Shown: positions 45,801 to 54,147 of the stretch, one piece after another
Numbering within the stretch: position 1 is the stretch's first letter
How the letters are laid out: each line of letters opens with the position of its first letter
Assembly (NCBI GenBank): GCA_022402445.1
Contig: JAKRSF010000002.1
Coordinates: 1-56,156, forward strand
Direction of reading: 5' to 3'
Source: Cyanobacteriota bacterium
GTDB lineage: Bacteria > Cyanobacteriota > Cyanobacteriia > CACIAM-69d
DNA length: 56,156 bases
Notes under the pieces: generated by a model
The model's database searches: none
Told to the model about the DNA's origin: nothing
Seen by the model: only the letters and a program-made list of their open reading frames with translations
Translations under genes and position numbers: made by a program

Positions 45801-45991
45801 TCCGGCACCACCAACTCCCCACTCCCCAGGCAAAATTGCTCCAGGGGTAAGCTCTCCAGACTCGATCCCACCACCAACAGCCGCAAATCATCCAGGGCCG
45901 TCAGAAAACGCACCGAGCAGCCAACGGCCCGCAGCAGAGCCCCCTGACTAAGGACGCTCATGAGCGGATTGAAAGAGGCGGGGGCGGTCAT
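42854..45991 (-). CDS. Large GAF-domain protein resembling a degenerate histidine kinase
   Basis: This protein of about 1045 residues starts at ATG 45991 (the frame is open to 46051). An unrecognised N-terminal domain, a possible GAF-like segment near 330-450, a clear GAF domain near 480-630 (ending LCTVADQLAIAIHQATLY) and a PAS-like segment (IPMVIVAADGETAIATNGAL) are read in order. Near residue 795 lies a copy of a histidine-kinase dimerisation helix, including FGPLNPKQEEYVRIIYESG. Its phosphorylation site reads ASSNLRGALT instead of SHELRTPLT, so the histidine is Ser. The C-terminal ATPase region lacks recognisable N and G boxes. It is probably a sensory pseudokinase of unknown partner. Confidence 0.78.
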   Translation of the reverse strand: MTAPASFNPLMSVLSQGALLRAVGCSVRFLTALDDLRLLVVGSSLESLPLEQFCLGSGELVVPEGEESAGAGACLEGNAAIARAGGAVGGGEPLRAYYCLGGEAVTLTIPLGESSLPEGAVPGWHPLPTTLQWDWPWGAEGQGPRGDRGQAVVLGISDRFSVLLRASTLPKRTDQAAQSYQLALTFQPMALVQTCTHLQRQLQQRPALARQIEASLGRWPAQANWPELQSDYTLHLLAALDWSQTQHSLGDRHAARTVTQKIAQRIRQRYSSAIAAPISSEDRPWMQQGQLLQRLLDASNPTFGPQGCLRRAAEAIREFFAVGCCQIVFYCPKTYRPRWSTAARDPALLGGDRPWTPLPWGAIERAMRAAADLPMGVTDSPLDLAPGAVPPEATLTSWIRPEVPQPDTWVAGAIALEEWARSRSWQPAEMYLLQMAVQQVEQSLYQAVLYQQAEERFQRTSLLGQLAAQIRSSLDLSQIFETATAALAQLLLVDRCAIACYLEPQECWQVVSEHRTNLERPSTLGLSVPDRANPYATALKHRQVVQLADAHDGSGPQSSLRRSLRDRYPGAWLLVPIHYGDCPWGALAFNQEGYARHWHDSEVSFLCTVADQLAIAIHQATLYQQRAQGTAMGSHPFDRLPIPMVIVAADGETAIATNGALRRLVRPGVRPLALETEGAPRSLADLLPAAAAAQTMANNRQALAEASPRRDWEFWDLGQGHPLELEVERLPFSQADGARSLLCLYRTLGPMADGGGDLGGDGGLPLNDNVTYLREALRVACEASALKGACLGQASSNLRGALTSVIGMSSALQQQIFGPLNPKQEEYVRIIYESGTHLLATLNRQLSLKDLAAQLDWRGRDRLPWDATIRLALRQLGGELRGWTVHFEPSMDPEILGGTGGQVEGYAPFIRQAILGAIAAALQEDHGGVRGDLWLYSRFKGAYATLRIMVPSCSTAIASGWVEASPEPSGPPQGPTAPASDSPAAQGDPQPRDTPPDTQPIASPYWILSVQLVDLLGGSLRQDRLSDGSMILDLTLPGSPPRRSP

Positions 45992-46146
45992 AGCACAGGG
46001 GTCAAAACGGTTCCGGCCAAAGGGGAGCTGCGGGGTGAGGCCGTGGATCACAGCCCCGATCCTGGTCTTGATCTTGACCTAAATCGGTTTGGGTTGGTTT
46101 AAATCCTGGCCATCTTTCAACACAAAGGTGACCAGCGACGGCCCCA

Positions 46147-47430
46147 TCACACGCGGGCGGCCATCCGGGAACTGGGGGCGCTGGGTTGGGCCGCTACGCG
46201 ATCGCGCAGGGCCGCCGCCGCCGCATCGTACTGGGGATCTTGGCCCGCCTCCAGGGTGTCCGATCGGCGAGTTTCGGTCACCGTCGGTGGCACCCCTTCC
46301 ACCTTGATATCCGGTGCAATGCCCGATTGGTTGATATCACGCCGGTTGGGGGTCTCATATTTCGCGATCGTCACCGCCACCCCCGACCCATCCGACAGGT
46401 CAAAGAGGGATTGAATTAGCCCCTTCCCGAAGGTGCGCTCCCCCACCAGCACCGCCCGACCATTGTCCTGGAGCGCCCCGGCCAAAATTTCGCTCGCGCT
46501 GGCGGTGCCGCGATTCACCAGCACCACCAGCGGCAGGGCCGTCAGGGCATCCCCCGTCGCCTCGAAGGAATCTAAAACCCCCTGGCGGTTGACCGTATAA
46601 ACGATCGTTCCCTCATCAATCCACTGCCGCGCGATCGCGATGCCCGCCTGCAACAGCCCCCCCGGATTATTCCGCAGATCCAACACGTAGCCCGCCACCC
46701 CCTCGCGCTCCAGGGCCGCGATCGCGTGGGCCACCTCCTCCGGCGCATTGCCATTGAACTGACTCAAGCGTAAATAGCCCACCTTCAGGCCATCCGCCGT
46801 CGATCGCACCTGCCAAATCACCGGATTGATCTCAATATGCGCCCGCACCAGCGACACCCGCCTCGGAGCCTTCCCCGGCGTCGCCACCAGCAGCACCACC
46901 GCCGTTCCCTGGGGGCCGCGCATCCGTTCCGCCGCCTCATCCAGCGTCAGATCCGCCGTCGGCACCCCATCAATCTCCAAAACCTCATCACCGGGCAAAA
47001 TCTCCGCCCGCTCCGCCGGAGACCCCACCAACGGAGCCACCACCGTCAGGCGGCCACCGTCCCCATTGAGGGCAATCTGCAACCCCACCCCCGTCAGCGC
47101 CCCCGACGTATTCGTCTGCAAACTGCGGTACTGCTCCGGATTGAGGAACCGCGTAAACGGATCCCCCAACGACGCCAGCATCTCCCGGATCACCCCATAG
47201 GTCTCCTCGCGATCGCCCAGGCCCCGCCGCAGCAGCCGTTCCCGCACCCACCACCAATTCTGATGATTAAACGAATCATCCAAATAGGCCCGGTTCACCG
47301 TCCGCCAAGCCTCATTGAGCAACTTTTGCTCCTGGGTCAGGGCCAGGGCCGGATCCACCCAGCCGCCACACCACCACCCAAACGCCAGAAGCAGCGCCAG
47401 GAAACCCGACCAAACTCGTTGCCTTTGCAT
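46147..47430 (-). CDS. ctpA: Carboxyl-terminal processing protease CtpA
   Basis: CtpA removes the C-terminal extension of the photosystem II D1 precursor in the thylakoid lumen, allowing the manganese cluster to form. The 427-residue protein has an N-terminal signal (hydrophobic 8-24, AxA-like PALA before residue 31), a PDZ domain near 110-195 (GVGLQIAL, ILPGDEVLEIDG) and an S41 catalytic domain. The Ser/Lys pair is Ser311 in NRGTASASEIL and Lys336 in TFGKGLIQ. The terminal residues are more degenerate. It is divergent from petB across about 150 bp, a pairing I know from other cyanobacteria. Which of several Ctp paralogues this is rests on that context. Confidence 0.92.
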   Translation of the reverse strand: MQRQRVWSGFLALLLAFGWWCGGWVDPALALTQEQKLLNEAWRTVNRAYLDDSFNHQNWWWVRERLLRRGLGDREETYGVIREMLASLGDPFTRFLNPEQYRSLQTNTSGALTGVGLQIALNGDGGRLTVVAPLVGSPAERAEILPGDEVLEIDGVPTADLTLDEAAERMRGPQGTAVVLLVATPGKAPRRVSLVRAHIEINPVIWQVRSTADGLKVGYLRLSQFNGNAPEEVAHAIAALEREGVAGYVLDLRNNPGGLLQAGIAIARQWIDEGTIVYTVNRQGVLDSFEATGDALTALPLVVLVNRGTASASEILAGALQDNGRAVLVGERTFGKGLIQSLFDLSDGSGVAVTIAKYETPNRRDINQSGIAPDIKVEGVPPTVTETRRSDTLEAGQDPQYDAAAAALRDRVAAQPSAPSSRMAARV

Positions 47431-47579
47431 GTCGTTAATCTTACCGCCCGAATCGGACCCACCATAGACCCAGGGGAGGCTGCGATCGCGGCGGGGCCGC
47501 GAATCCTGGATTTAGGTATGTTACATTTTTTAAGAACAGCAATAATAAATGCCCTCCAGTTTTAGGGACTCCGCGAGCT
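47431..47579. promoter_or_regulatory. Divergent ctpA/petB promoter region
   Basis: This 149-bp spacer is A+T-rich near petB (TATGTTACATTTTTTAAGAAC at about 47517-47537, then AATAATAAATG). It is the probable promoter region for petBD and, on the other strand, for ctpA. A HIP1 copy lies near 47482. Exact -35 and -10 boxes cannot be fixed from sequence alone. Confidence 0.45.
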
Positions 47580-48227
47580 ATGTCCAAGGTGTACGAGTGG
47601 TTCGACGAGCGCCTCGAAATCCAGGCGCTGGCCGATGACATCTCCACAAAATACGTGCCGCCCCACGTCAATATCTTTTACTGCCTGGGCGGCATCACGC
47701 TGACCTGCTTCCTGATCCAGTTCGCCACTGGCTTCGCCATGACGTTCTACTACAAACCGACGGTGGCGGAAGCGTTCACCTCGGTGCAGTACATCATGAA
47801 CGAAGTGAACTTCGGCTGGCTGATCCGCTCCATCCACCGCTGGTCCGCCAGCATGATGGTGCTGATGATGATCCTGCACGTCTTCCGGGTGTACCTGACC
47901 GGCGGCTTCAAAAAACCCCGGGAACTGACCTGGGTGACCGGCGTAATCATGGCCACCATCACCGTCTCCTTCGGCGTGACGGGCTACTCCCTCCCCTGGG
48001 ACCAGGTGGGCTACTGGGCCGTGAAAATCGTGTCCGGCGTTCCTGAAGCAATCCCCGTCGTCGGTTCGACCATCGTTGAACTGCTGCGCGGCGGCGAAAG
48101 CGTCGGCCAAGGCACCCTGACCCGCTACTACAGCCTGCACACCTTCGTGCTGCCCTGGTTCATGGCGGTGTTCATGCTGGCCCACTTCCTGATGATCCGC
48201 AAGCAGGGCATCTCCGGTCCCCTGTAA
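47580..48227 (+). CDS. petB: Cytochrome b6 (PetB)
   Basis: PetB is the four-helix core subunit of the cytochrome b6f complex in thylakoids, carrying two b hemes and heme c(n). The 215-residue length is exact for the family. Cys35 in [10 protein letters not shown] is the heme c(n) attachment site. Heme-b histidines sit in the [24 protein letters not shown] and [27 protein letters not shown] helices. Codon use is strongly biased to C/G third positions and no HIP1 site occurs within petB-petD. It is followed by petD. Confidence 0.98.
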   Translation: MSKVYEWFDERLEIQALADDISTKYVPPHVNIFYCLGGITLTCFLIQFATGFAMTFYYKPTVAEAFTSVQYIMNEVNFGWLIRSIHRWSASMMVLMMILHVFRVYLTGGFKKPRELTWVTGVIMATITVSFGVTGYSLPWDQVGYWAVKIVSGVPEAIPVVGSTIVELLRGGESVGQGTLTRYYSLHTFVLPWFMAVFMLAHFLMIRKQGISGPL

Positions 48228-48451
48228 AAACGAAATCAGGACCTCGGCTGAGGGGGTTTATCCCCTTCCCTGAACTGGGTTTGCAAGCAGGGCAAAGGAC
48301 AACCGGTTCGTGCCGTTCCGAGGGCGGTTGGGGTTCCTTGAAAACTCCAGCGGCCCTTGCCTAGAATGGATCAATCGGTTTACTGCATTCCCGCTGCCCC
48401 GAGGGAGTTTCCTAAGGGTGAGAGAAAAGTTTTTAAGGAGCGCGCTGCCTG

Positions 48452-48937
48452 ATGTCTGCCGTAATGAAGAAGCCGGATCTGAGTGATCCGCAATTGCGCC
48501 TGAAGCTGGCGAAGGGGATTGGCCACAATTCCTACGGTGAGCCGGCTTGGCCGAATGATCTGCTGTATATGTTCCCGGTGACGATTCTGGGGACGTTTGC
48601 CATGTGCTTTGGGCTGGCGGTGCTGGACCCGGCAATCATTGGTGAACCGGCGAACCCGTTTGCGACGCCGCTGGAAATTTTGCCGGAGTGGTACCTGTAC
48701 CCGGTGTTCCAGGTGCTGCGGATTGTGCCGAATAAGCTGCTGGGGATTGCGTTCATGACGTCGATTCCGCTGGGGCTGATGTCGGTGCCGTTCATTGAGA
48801 GCGTCAACAAGTTCCAAAACCCGTTCCGTCGTCCGCTGGCGATGGCGGTGTTCCTGTTTGGGACGGCGTTTACCCTGTGGTTGGGGATCGGTGCGGTGAT
48901 GCCGATTGATAAGTCCCTGACGTTGGGTCTGTTCTAG
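48452..48937 (+). CDS. petD: Cytochrome b6f complex subunit IV (PetD)
   Basis: Subunit IV forms the quinone-oxidising (Qo) side of cytochrome b6f with PetB. The 161-residue protein starts [16 protein letters not shown], preceded by AAGGAG, and has three membrane helices. The PEWY motif [15 protein letters not shown], essential at the Qo site, is at about residues 76-90. The 224-bp gap after petB contains small G/C-rich hairpins near 48242-48266 and a pyrimidine/purine-rich leader, so petD may have its own regulatory input though co-transcription with petB is usual. Confidence 0.98.
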   Translation: MSAVMKKPDLSDPQLRLKLAKGIGHNSYGEPAWPNDLLYMFPVTILGTFAMCFGLAVLDPAIIGEPANPFATPLEILPEWYLYPVFQVLRIVPNKLLGIAFMTSIPLGLMSVPFIESVNKFQNPFRRPLAMAVFLFGTAFTLWLGIGAVMPIDKSLTLGLF

Positions 48938-48968
48938 GATTCTTAGGATTTTCTGGGGCTCTCAGGGG

Positions 48969-48999
48969 TTCTCGGAATTTCTGGAATTTCTCTGAATTC
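48969..48999 (+). repeat. Imperfect 9-bp tandem repeat after petD
   Basis: Three consecutive imperfect units (TTCTCGGAA, TTTCTGGAA, TTTCTCTGAA) followed by TTC lie just downstream of petD. They lie in the spacer before the convergent protease gene and have no clear hairpin or T-run, so they do not look like a terminator. Confidence 0.5.
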
Positions 49000-49125
49000 A
49001 AATTCATTAACCATAAATCGAAGGTTCTTCGGAGGCTCCCGATGGGGGTTGGCGAATGAAGCTTTGGCGGGGCGGCTCCTGGATGGGGGCCGCTTTTTGC
49101 GTGGTTTGTTTTTGATGGTCTTGGT

Positions 49126-50094
49126 TTAGGGGGGCGGTGCTGGGCGGTTGGGTGGATCGGGGGAGGGGTTGGGTTGGAGGGGCCAGCCGAGGTGGGTGGG
49201 CTGTTGGTAGAGGAGGGCGAGGGTGTTGAGGTCGCGATCGCGGATGGGGTTGGGGGGATTGCTGGGGCGGAAGTACATGAGGTCGGTGGGGCGATCGCTG
49301 TGGCCCCAGAGGCCAAGGGCGTGGCCGAGTTCGTGGCGGGCGGTGTCGAGCAGTTGGGGATCGGGGCGTCCGGGGGTGAGGAAAATTTCGCAGCGGTGGC
49401 CGAGGCGGGGGATGGGCTGGCGGGGATCCGGGTCGGGGATGGGCACGAGGCGATAGGTGGCGCGGCCGGCGGCGGCGATGGGGCGAATGCCGCTGGGGTT
49501 GGCGCGGTCAAGGCGCAGGGGCGGGGCTTGGTAGCGGAAGGTGATGTCCGGGGTGGAGGCTTCTGGATCGGTGGGGGACTCGATGAGGGTGAGGGGAAGG
49601 TAGGGGCTCCAGTCGGCGATCGCGTGGCGGATGGCTTGGGTCCAGCGATCGCGGCGGGCCTGTTCGCTGGGGGGCGGACTATTGATATCCTCACCAAAAT
49701 CGAGGGCCACACGGATCGGGAACCGGGTCCACAAAAGCGGCCCCGCGATCGACGGTTCAATCAAATCGAGGTAGTGATCCGCCGGGGCGATCGCGCGATC
49801 GCGCCACGCAGCCAGGGATGGGGGCAACGGATGCACCGCCGCGATCGGCAGTCGGTAGGCCCCTGGGGAGAGGGATTCTGGAGATGGAGCTTCTGGAGCC
49901 ACCGCGATCGCCCCCCGCACCGCCCCGAGGCCAAGCAATAGCAGGATCAAAATCTCAATAGCTAACAGCCACGGACGTCGCCGCCGCGATCGCCACAACC
50001 CTCGCCACTCCCTTGACCTGGCAACGAAAAATCGCCCCCTCGTCGGTCTTCCCCCCCAAAACTTCATCGACACTTTATCGACAATTATTTTCAT
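49126..50094 (-). CDS. Membrane-anchored matrixin-like zinc metalloprotease
   Basis: This 322-residue protein has an Arg-rich cytosolic N terminus, one membrane helix at about 42-59 and an extracytoplasmic protease domain. The zinc motif is HELGHALGLWGHS: His254, Glu255, His258 and His265, with a LMYF Met-turn at 272-275. The third histidine is one residue later than in matrixins such as MMPs (HExxHxxGxxH), a variation I recall from cyanobacterial homologues. The substrate is unknown. It faces petD and is divergent from the histidine kinase gene across about 90 bp, so a sensor-protease relation is possible but unproven. Confidence 0.84.
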   Translation of the reverse strand: MKIIVDKVSMKFWGGRPTRGRFFVARSREWRGLWRSRRRRPWLLAIEILILLLLGLGAVRGAIAVAPEAPSPESLSPGAYRLPIAAVHPLPPSLAAWRDRAIAPADHYLDLIEPSIAGPLLWTRFPIRVALDFGEDINSPPPSEQARRDRWTQAIRHAIADWSPYLPLTLIESPTDPEASTPDITFRYQAPPLRLDRANPSGIRPIAAAGRATYRLVPIPDPDPRQPIPRLGHRCEIFLTPGRPDPQLLDTARHELGHALGLWGHSDRPTDLMYFRPSNPPNPIRDRDLNTLALLYQQPTHLGWPLQPNPSPDPPNRPAPPP

Positions 50095-50180
50095 TTGATC
50101 CTCACCCTATGGCAAGATGAACCCAGGTGCAAGTCCCAACCCTGCCGTCGGTCGAGTGGACCGTTTTCAACCCGTTCCCC

Positions 50181-52115
50181 ATGTTTAGTCTCATCAACGT
50201 TGCTCGGCCCCTGTCTCGCCATCTCAAACCCTTGCCCCAACCCGGCGCTGCCCTCCTTGTGCTCCTCTGCGGCGGCAGTCTCGCCGTCGTCAACGCCCTC
50301 AACCACTGGCGAGATCAGCAACTGGCCCTTCGTCAAGAGATCACCCAAGTCACCCTGCGCAGCGCCCACGCCCTCCGGCAATCCCTCGAACAGTATGGGC
50401 AACTGTCGCGATCACTCGGCGTCCTCTACAGCTCCCTCGACAGTTCCCCCCCCGAGCAGTTCCAGGCGATCGCCCAGCGAGCCGCCGCCGGTCTTCCCGG
50501 TATCCAATGCCTCGCCTGGTTCCCCATCGACCCCCAGGCCCCCGCCGCCGCCCAATATCCCCCCACCTGCACCCCCCAAGGACCGCCCGCCACCGGCACC
50601 CTAAGCCGCATGTTGCGCCCCATCACCCACCAGGAGGGGTCCCAAGTGCGAGTTTACCGCCCCATCCTCGCCCCCAGCGCTGGCGAAGGGGACGGCTGGT
50701 CTATGCTCAGCTTTGACCTGGGTCAGGTGTTGCAGCAGGCTCCCCAGGGCACCGATCGCCAGGAAATGCGCCTCTATCTGCTGGCCCAGCCGGTGGACTA
50801 TATCCACTCCGCCCTCCATAAGCAGGCCGCCGTCACCCCCCACCTGCGCTTTGCCTTTGATCCGGCCCAACAACGGGTGCAGGGCGATGCGGAACTGGGC
50901 CGGGTGGGTTCCCCTGAGCTTCTGCGCAGTCTCGCCGTCGGGGAGCGCGCCTGTCCCGGCGGGGGCGACTGGAGCAACTGCCTCGCCGCCCTCAGCCTGG
51001 GGGGGGAGGAATGGACCCTGATGGTGCAGGCCCGCTGGCGGCCTTCCCCGTGGGGAGGAACTTTGGCGGTGCTGGCCATGGGGCTGGTGCCAACCCTGCT
51101 GCTGGCGGCGTACCTCTGGATCGAGGAGCGGCGCAGTCGGGAGCGGGATCTGCTGGTGACCGAACTGGCGGCCACCAATGGGGCCTTGGAGCAGTCTCGC
51201 CAAACCCTGAGCGATCGCACCCAAAGTCTGGAGACCACCCTCGCGGAACTGCGCAATACCCAAGCGCAGCTGATCCAAACCGAAAAGCTCTCCAGCATTG
51301 GGCAACTGGTGGCGGGGGTGGCCCACGAGATCAATAATCCCGTCAGCTTTGTCTACGGCAATTTGGTCTACGCCCAGGAATATACCGACAGTCTCCTGGG
51401 GGCGATCGCGGCCTATCGCCAAGCCTACCCGGACCCAACGGCCCCGGTGGCCGAAGTCCTTGAGGAGTTAGATGTGGACTATATCGCCCAGGACATGCCG
51501 CCGCTCCTGCGATCGATGCGGGTGGGGGCGGAGCGGATCAAGGAAATCGTGCTGTCCCTGCGGAATTTCTCGCGATCGGCGGGCAGTTTTGATCCGATTG
51601 ATCTCCACCGGGCGATCGAGGATGTGCTGTGTATTTTGGGGTTTCGGCTCCAGGCCACGGGCGATCGCGGAGCCATTGAAATTGTGCGGGACTACGGCGA
51701 GCTGCCACCGGTGGAATGCGCCCTCGGTCAGATTGAGCAGACCATTTTGAACCTGGTGAGCAACAGCATTGATGCCCTCGAGGAGTTGACCCGCACCGCT
51801 GCGGACCACACCCCCCGAATCTGGATCAAAACCCGCGCCCTAGACAACGGCTGCGTGCGCCTCAGCGTGCGGGATAACGGTCCGGGCCTCGATCCCCACA
51901 TCCAAAACAAGATTTTTGATCCCTTTTTCACCACCAAGCCCCCCGGCAAGGGAACGGGACTGGGGATGGCGATCGCGTGGCAAATCGTGGTGGAGCAGCA
52001 CGGGGGCCACCTGCGCTGTGCCGCACCGGGGGCGGGGGCGGGCACGGAAATCCAACTGGAGCTACCCGTTCGGCAGGGGGAGGCGATCGCCTCAGCAGCC
52101 ACCTCCCGCGCCTAG
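50181..52115 (+). CDS. Sensor histidine kinase with CHASE-type extracytoplasmic domain
   Basis: This protein of about 644 residues (start at ATG 50181; the frame runs open from 50127) has an N-terminal membrane helix near 22-40 and a CHASE-like extracytoplasmic region up to about 285. A second helix lies near 290-310, followed by a coiled-coil linker. The HisKA region LVAGVAHEINNP places the phosphoacceptor at His382. N-box LNLVSNSIDAL, D-box RDNGPGLD and G-box GTGLGMAI give a complete ATPase domain. It should autophosphorylate in response to an external signal. No response regulator is adjacent; the partner is unknown. Confidence 0.88.
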   Translation: MFSLINVARPLSRHLKPLPQPGAALLVLLCGGSLAVVNALNHWRDQQLALRQEITQVTLRSAHALRQSLEQYGQLSRSLGVLYSSLDSSPPEQFQAIAQRAAAGLPGIQCLAWFPIDPQAPAAAQYPPTCTPQGPPATGTLSRMLRPITHQEGSQVRVYRPILAPSAGEGDGWSMLSFDLGQVLQQAPQGTDRQEMRLYLLAQPVDYIHSALHKQAAVTPHLRFAFDPAQQRVQGDAELGRVGSPELLRSLAVGERACPGGGDWSNCLAALSLGGEEWTLMVQARWRPSPWGGTLAVLAMGLVPTLLLAAYLWIEERRSRERDLLVTELAATNGALEQSRQTLSDRTQSLETTLAELRNTQAQLIQTEKLSSIGQLVAGVAHEINNPVSFVYGNLVYAQEYTDSLLGAIAAYRQAYPDPTAPVAEVLEELDVDYIAQDMPPLLRSMRVGAERIKEIVLSLRNFSRSAGSFDPIDLHRAIEDVLCILGFRLQATGDRGAIEIVRDYGELPPVECALGQIEQTILNLVSNSIDALEELTRTAADHTPRIWIKTRALDNGCVRLSVRDNGPGLDPHIQNKIFDPFFTTKPPGKGTGLGMAIAWQIVVEQHGGHLRCAAPGAGAGTEIQLELPVRQGEAIASAATSRA

Positions 52116-52147
52116 AACAACCCGACCTGGGGGGCTCGATTCTAGTT

Positions 52148-52378
52148 TTAGTTTTGGAGCCAACCGGCGCTGAGGACCACCGTCAGGACCATAAACGACA
52201 CACACAGCGCCCAGGTGATGCGATTGAGGGCCGTTTCAGCGCTCTTGGTGCTCGTAAACAGTTGCGCCTGACCGCCCAAACCCCCGAGGCCGTCCCCCTT
52301 GGGGCTGTGGAGCAACACCAGGGCAATCAACCCCGCGCCCGATCCCATCCAAATGAATTCCAAAACCTTGACGAGCAT
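52148..52378 (-). CDS. secG: Preprotein translocase subunit SecG
   Basis: SecG is the small, two-helix partner of SecYE that helps SecA-driven protein translocation across the plasma and thylakoid membranes. The 76-residue protein has a helix at about 5-23, a Gly-rich loop with GDGLGGLGGQAQLF and a second helix near 55-73. It starts with MLVKVLEFIWMGSGAGLIAL. It follows gpmI in the same direction with a 96-bp gap, an order I know from other cyanobacteria. Confidence 0.95.
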   Translation of the reverse strand: MLVKVLEFIWMGSGAGLIALVLLHSPKGDGLGGLGGQAQLFTSTKSAETALNRITWALCVSFMVLTVVLSAGWLQN

Positions 52379-52474
52379 CGTAACCAGGTCTCCCTAACCA
52401 ATGACTTGAAAATGACTTGAACTGGAGTGGCAACCCATCGCCTTACCGCGAGCTTGCCGAGAACAGGCCGACGC

Positions 52475-54091
52475 CTAAAGGGCCACACTCACGGGGGTGC
52501 GGTTGCGCTTAGCCTCGTAGGCCGGCGCTGCGATCATCGATCGCCCGGTCATCTCCTTCGGCTGGGGCAAGCCCAGAATTTCTAGGATCGTCGGGGCCAC
52601 ATCCGCCAAACAGCCGTCCTCCCGCAGGGCCACCTCCGCCCCATGGCCGACGATTTTGCGCCGCTCCCCTTCCACCACAATAAACGGCACCCGGTTGGTG
52701 GTGTGGGCGGTCCAGGGGTTGCCCTGCTCATCGTACATACATTCGGCGTTGCCGTGGTCGGCGGTGATCAGCAGGGTGCCGCCCGCCTTGCCCACGGACT
52801 CGATGACCTGGCCGAGGCACCGATCCACGGTTTCGATCGCGGCGATCGCGGCGTCCATCTTGCCCGTGTGGCCCACCATGTCCGGATTGGCATAGTTCAC
52901 CACAATCAGGGAATAGACCCGCTGGTTCACCGCCTCCGTCACCGCCTCCGTCACCGCCTGGGCAGACATGGCCGGGGCGCGATCGTAGGTGGCCACCATG
53001 GGGCTCGGGATCAGCACCCGCTCTTCCCCCTCGAAGGGATCCTCAAGGCCGCCATTGAAGAAGTAGGTGACGTGGGCGTACTTTTCCGTTTCGGCGGTCC
53101 GCAACTGGCGCAGGCCATGGTCGGCGATCACCTGACCCAGGATATGCTCCAGATTCTGTGGCTCGAAGGCCACCCGCACCGGCAGTTCGGGATCGTATTG
53201 CGTAAAGGTCACGAAACTCAGATCCGCGATCGCCGATCGCTCAAACCCCTTAAAGTTCGGATCCACAAACGCCTGGGTCAGTTGGCGGGCGCGATCGGGG
53301 CGGAAATTGAAGAAAATCACCCCATCCCCCGGCGCGATCGCCCCCGGAGCCAGCCGCGTCGGCTTCACAAACTCATCCGTGATCTCCGCAGCATAGGCCG
53401 CCTCCAACGCCGCGATCGCCGACTCCCCGGAACCGGGGCCATCATCCACCATCACGTCATAGGCCAACTGCACCCGATCCCAGCGGTGATCCCGGTCCAT
53501 GGCGTAATAGCGCCCCGAAACCGTCACAATGCGCCCGATCCCCGCCGTATCCAACAGCTCCTGGAGCCGCGCCAGATATTCCCGGCCGCTGCTGGGCTTC
53601 GTGTCACGGCCATCGGTGATCGCATGGATGCATACATCCTCGATCCCCGCCGTCCGGGCCAAATCCAAAATGCCCGCCAAATGGTCAATGTGGGAATGGA
53701 CCCCCCCATCGGAACACAGGCCAATGGCGTGGAGTTTGCCGCCCCGGCGCTTCACCTCCCGACAGCAGCCATTGAGGGCCTCATTTTCGAGGATTGACCC
53801 ATCCTCCACCGCATCGCTAATGCGCACCAACTCCTGGGGCACCACCCGGCCCGCCCCCAGGTTCAGGTGGCCCACCTCCGAATTACCCATTTGCCCATCC
53901 GGCAGCCCCACGGCCTTCCCCGACGTGCGAATGAGGGTGTGGGGGTAGGCCGCCCAAAGGCTATCCATGACCGGGGTCTTGGCCAGCGCAATGGCGTTAC
54001 CGTCGTCGGATTCGCGGTAACCCCATCCGTCGAGGACAACCAGGACCACCGGGGAGACAGGTAACTCCGCCATACTCTGCGTATTCTTCAT
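52475..54091 (-). CDS. gpmI: 2,3-bisphosphoglycerate-independent phosphoglycerate mutase
   Basis: GpmI interconverts 3- and 2-phosphoglycerate with two manganese ions and an enzyme phosphoserine, linking Calvin-cycle output to lower glycolysis. The 538-residue length is normal. LVVLDGWGYRE near residues 18-28 supplies a metal Asp; GQMGNSEVGHLNLGAG carries the catalytic Ser. HSHIDHL, GRYYAMDRDHRWDR and ITADHGNAE complete the alkaline-phosphatase-like and transferase domains. The enzyme is cytosolic. It lies upstream of secG in the same direction. Confidence 0.97.
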   Translation of the reverse strand: MKNTQSMAELPVSPVVLVVLDGWGYRESDDGNAIALAKTPVMDSLWAAYPHTLIRTSGKAVGLPDGQMGNSEVGHLNLGAGRVVPQELVRISDAVEDGSILENEALNGCCREVKRRGGKLHAIGLCSDGGVHSHIDHLAGILDLARTAGIEDVCIHAITDGRDTKPSSGREYLARLQELLDTAGIGRIVTVSGRYYAMDRDHRWDRVQLAYDVMVDDGPGSGESAIAALEAAYAAEITDEFVKPTRLAPGAIAPGDGVIFFNFRPDRARQLTQAFVDPNFKGFERSAIADLSFVTFTQYDPELPVRVAFEPQNLEHILGQVIADHGLRQLRTAETEKYAHVTYFFNGGLEDPFEGEERVLIPSPMVATYDRAPAMSAQAVTEAVTEAVNQRVYSLIVVNYANPDMVGHTGKMDAAIAAIETVDRCLGQVIESVGKAGGTLLITADHGNAECMYDEQGNPWTAHTTNRVPFIVVEGERRKIVGHGAEVALREDGCLADVAPTILEILGLPQPKEMTGRSMIAAPAYEAKRNRTPVSVAL

Positions 54092-54147
54092 GATTGTTTA
54101 AATTCCCCGCCATGATATCACCGAGGTTGCGCGTCCCGGAACGGTTC

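Noticed and set aside
48241-48266. Intrinsic terminator after petB
   Set aside because: The CCTC/GAGG and GGGG/CCCC stems are short, overlap each other and have no T run.
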